Shown here: piece by piece, positions 59,901-62,900 of the stretch | How positions within the stretch are numbered: position 1 is the stretch's first letter | How the letters are laid out: each line of letters opens with the position of its first letter | Program-made: the position numbers and the translations under genes | Assembly (NCBI GenBank): GCA_036244855.1 | Contig: BQKZ01003075.1 | Coordinates: 1 to 64,000 of the forward strand | DNA length: 64,000 nt | Direction: 5' to 3' | DNA from: Temnopleurus reevesii | Lineage: Eukaryota > Echinodermata > Echinoidea > Temnopleuroida > Temnopleuridae | Notes under the pieces: generated by a model | The model's database searches: none | The model's input: the letters and a program-made list of their open reading frames with translations, nothing else | Told to the model about the DNA's origin: nothing

Positions 59901-62900
59901 AGAATTTCATTCAGTCTGGAAGTAAAAGTCAATAATGTCACTGATATCCAAGAGAATAAAATTAATAGATAGAATAAAATGTTAACAGGAATATCAAGTA
60001 TAGCTAAAATGTAAACAGAGTATAGATTCTCTGAAGACATGTATACAGCAAAGATAAGCGATATACTCATGTTCCTCAGTATTAACTCACCAGGCATAAC
60101 ATTGATTACTGAACCACCGGGTCCAAGCCAAGTTGGATTGAAGTAGCCTAGTTGATCATTGATCTCACAGACGAAGGTGGTGTTCTGCCCAACGACCAAG
60201 GTTGGTGTTGGAGGAGCGATGATCCTGATATCTGAAGAATGAAAGATGAAATGATTAATGAGAATGAACAATGCAATTATGTATGAGATAATGCCTTATA
60301 TGTTGACAGTCAAAATACTGTGTAAGCTCAAATATTCATGGTAGTTTCTATTTTTGCTGATGTTACAACCATGAATCAGTTGAGTTATTATGTTCTCAAT
60401 TTCAGTCAACTCTGACAAAGGGCAAATCGACCGGAAGAATTAGAATTACGTCAAAGTTTTGCGCATCTGCTCATTGTTATGTGCGCAACTAGCTACTTCC
60501 AGTCGACGTGCTCTTCGTCACAGTTGCCGAAAATCAAAAACCCATATTACTTCTTAGAATGTCTATTGACTGGAGTACCAAGCTCTCTTTAAAACGTGAT
60601 GTCAACAAGTCTAAATTTGCTTAAAAATTACAGAATGTTAGTGGGATTTGCATTTATTCTTTGAGTCACCTTCTTTGTTTCTTTTTTTTGTGTGTGCGGT
60701 AGTGTGCCCCAGCTGGCTGACCTCCCACAGAGCTCCCTATTTTTTTATTTACTTCTAAGCTAGAATAGAATGCAACAACCTTGTACCAAAATGGATATTT
60801 TAGGGGCTCTAATATGTTCTTGTAAATATGGAATTCTTGAGTGATAACAGGAGACGATTATTTGATTGATAGATGGGTAATTCCATGCTCTGTCCCAACT
60901 CACTTTTCTCAGATTTTTTGTCTTCACTTCATGAACTAAGTATACCATGACCATTTGAGAGAAGAAGATGTACTTCGCAAATCAGATATGAATGATGAAC
61001 AATTAATTTCAGGAAAGTCCACATATAGCGGGTTGGACATAGATGATTTATCAATATACCAAAGATAATTATGTTTTGAACAAACCTGCATTTGTACAAT
61101 CGATGCCTGAGTATCCTGGGATACATTGACAGATGCCATTCAGACAGGTGCCTCCATTTTGGCAAGGCCTCACACAGTCAGGACCTGGGATAAAGGTAAT
61201 ATGAGATTAAGGTGATTAAGGGATTAAGAGGATTTAGGAAATTAAGGATTACCATGATACTAGAGTATGCTGGGATACATTGGCAGATACAATTCACACT
61301 GGTGCCTCCATTCTGACAAGGTCTCACACAATCTGGACCTGGGCTAAACATAATAGGATATTAAGAGGATTTAGAGATTAAGGAGATTAAGGATTATCAT
61401 GATACCAGAGTATCCTGGGATACAATGACAGATAACATTCACACATGTGCCTCCATTCTGACAAGGCCTCACACAATCTGGACCTGGGATAAACATAATA
61501 GGAGATTAAGGTGATTAAGGGATTAAGAGGATTAAGGATTATGATAACAGCGTATCCTGGGACAAATTGACAGATACCATTCACACAGGTGCCGCAATTC
61601 TGGCAAGGCCTTACACAGTCAGGACCTGGGATGAACATAATACACACTGTAGGAGATTAAGGTGATAAAGAGATTAAGGAGATTAAGGATTATGATAACA
61701 GAGTGTCCTGGGATACATTGACAGATGCCATTCGCACAGGTGCCGCAATTCTGGCAAGGCCTCACACAGTCAGGACCTGGGATACACATAATAAGAGATT
61801 AAGGTGATAAAGGGGTTAAGAGGATTAGGGGATTAAGGATTATCAAGATAACAGAGTATCCTGGGATAAATTGACCGATACCATTCACACAGCTGCCTCC
61901 ATTCTAACAAAGTCTCAACAGTCTGAACCTGGGATAGAATAGATCAAATTTATCTCATTCAGGACAAGAATAATTTCACCAAAAAATTAGCTAATATTTA
62001 GGTTCACTGAATAGAATCCTTTTTTATTGGCATCAAATAGGAAATGAAGCCCCTTTCCTAAATACACATTTGTGATAGGAGAAAAGATATCATTCTATCT
62101 TAAGACTTGCATTTAAATGCAACATTTTATGCAATATGGCCTTGAATGATCAGAGTTTGTGTGATACATTTATATCCAAAATGAAAGTCAATAAACAACA
62201 ATTTTGATTTTGGCTTCACTGCTTTTGGGCCACACACTCCAATCATCTTCAGTTGGTTATTTCAGAATGATGGTTGCTGAAGCACATATTGCTGTAGTTA
62301 TTTGAAATTTGAAAACACTGATGTTCTTTGATTCCTTATTTGCTATATCTTCAAAATGTGCAATCCAATGTGGTATTGAATTAAGTTGGATCAAGTAAGA
62401 ATAAATTAAAATTAAATTTACCTATTCTCTCGCAAGCCTGGCCTGTGAAGCCTCTATGGCAGATACACCTTCCATCCAAACAAGTAGCTCCATTTTGACA
62501 GCGTGGATTACATTGAGGAACTGAATTGATAAAGAAATACTTAATATGAGTTTTTTACCTATTAAATTTCAAGGAAACGAAGAGAAAATGTGCATAATAG
62601 ATTTCTTGAAACTTGTCCAGGGAGGTGTTTCACCAAATCGTTCTTAAAGTTACGCACAACTTTATGTTCGGCTGGTATCAGTTCTTGCGCTGAATGCGCT
62701 TGATAATGTGAACAATTACGCACAAGAAGGGGTACCAGTCAAACGTAAAGTCTTTCTTATCTTGGTGAAACATCGCCCAGGCATATTGAGAATTGAATTT
62801 AGGGACTGGAGTCATATATTATTATTACATGGAGGATTCAATTTCGTTCATCACAGTGACAGTCACAGTCGATCGGAAGTAGTACGTCATAGTTTTACGC

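Noticed and set aside
61240..61937. CRISPR-like regular array
   Set aside because: Units are EGF exon relics of about 150 bp in an animal intron, not short palindromic repeats with unique spacers.
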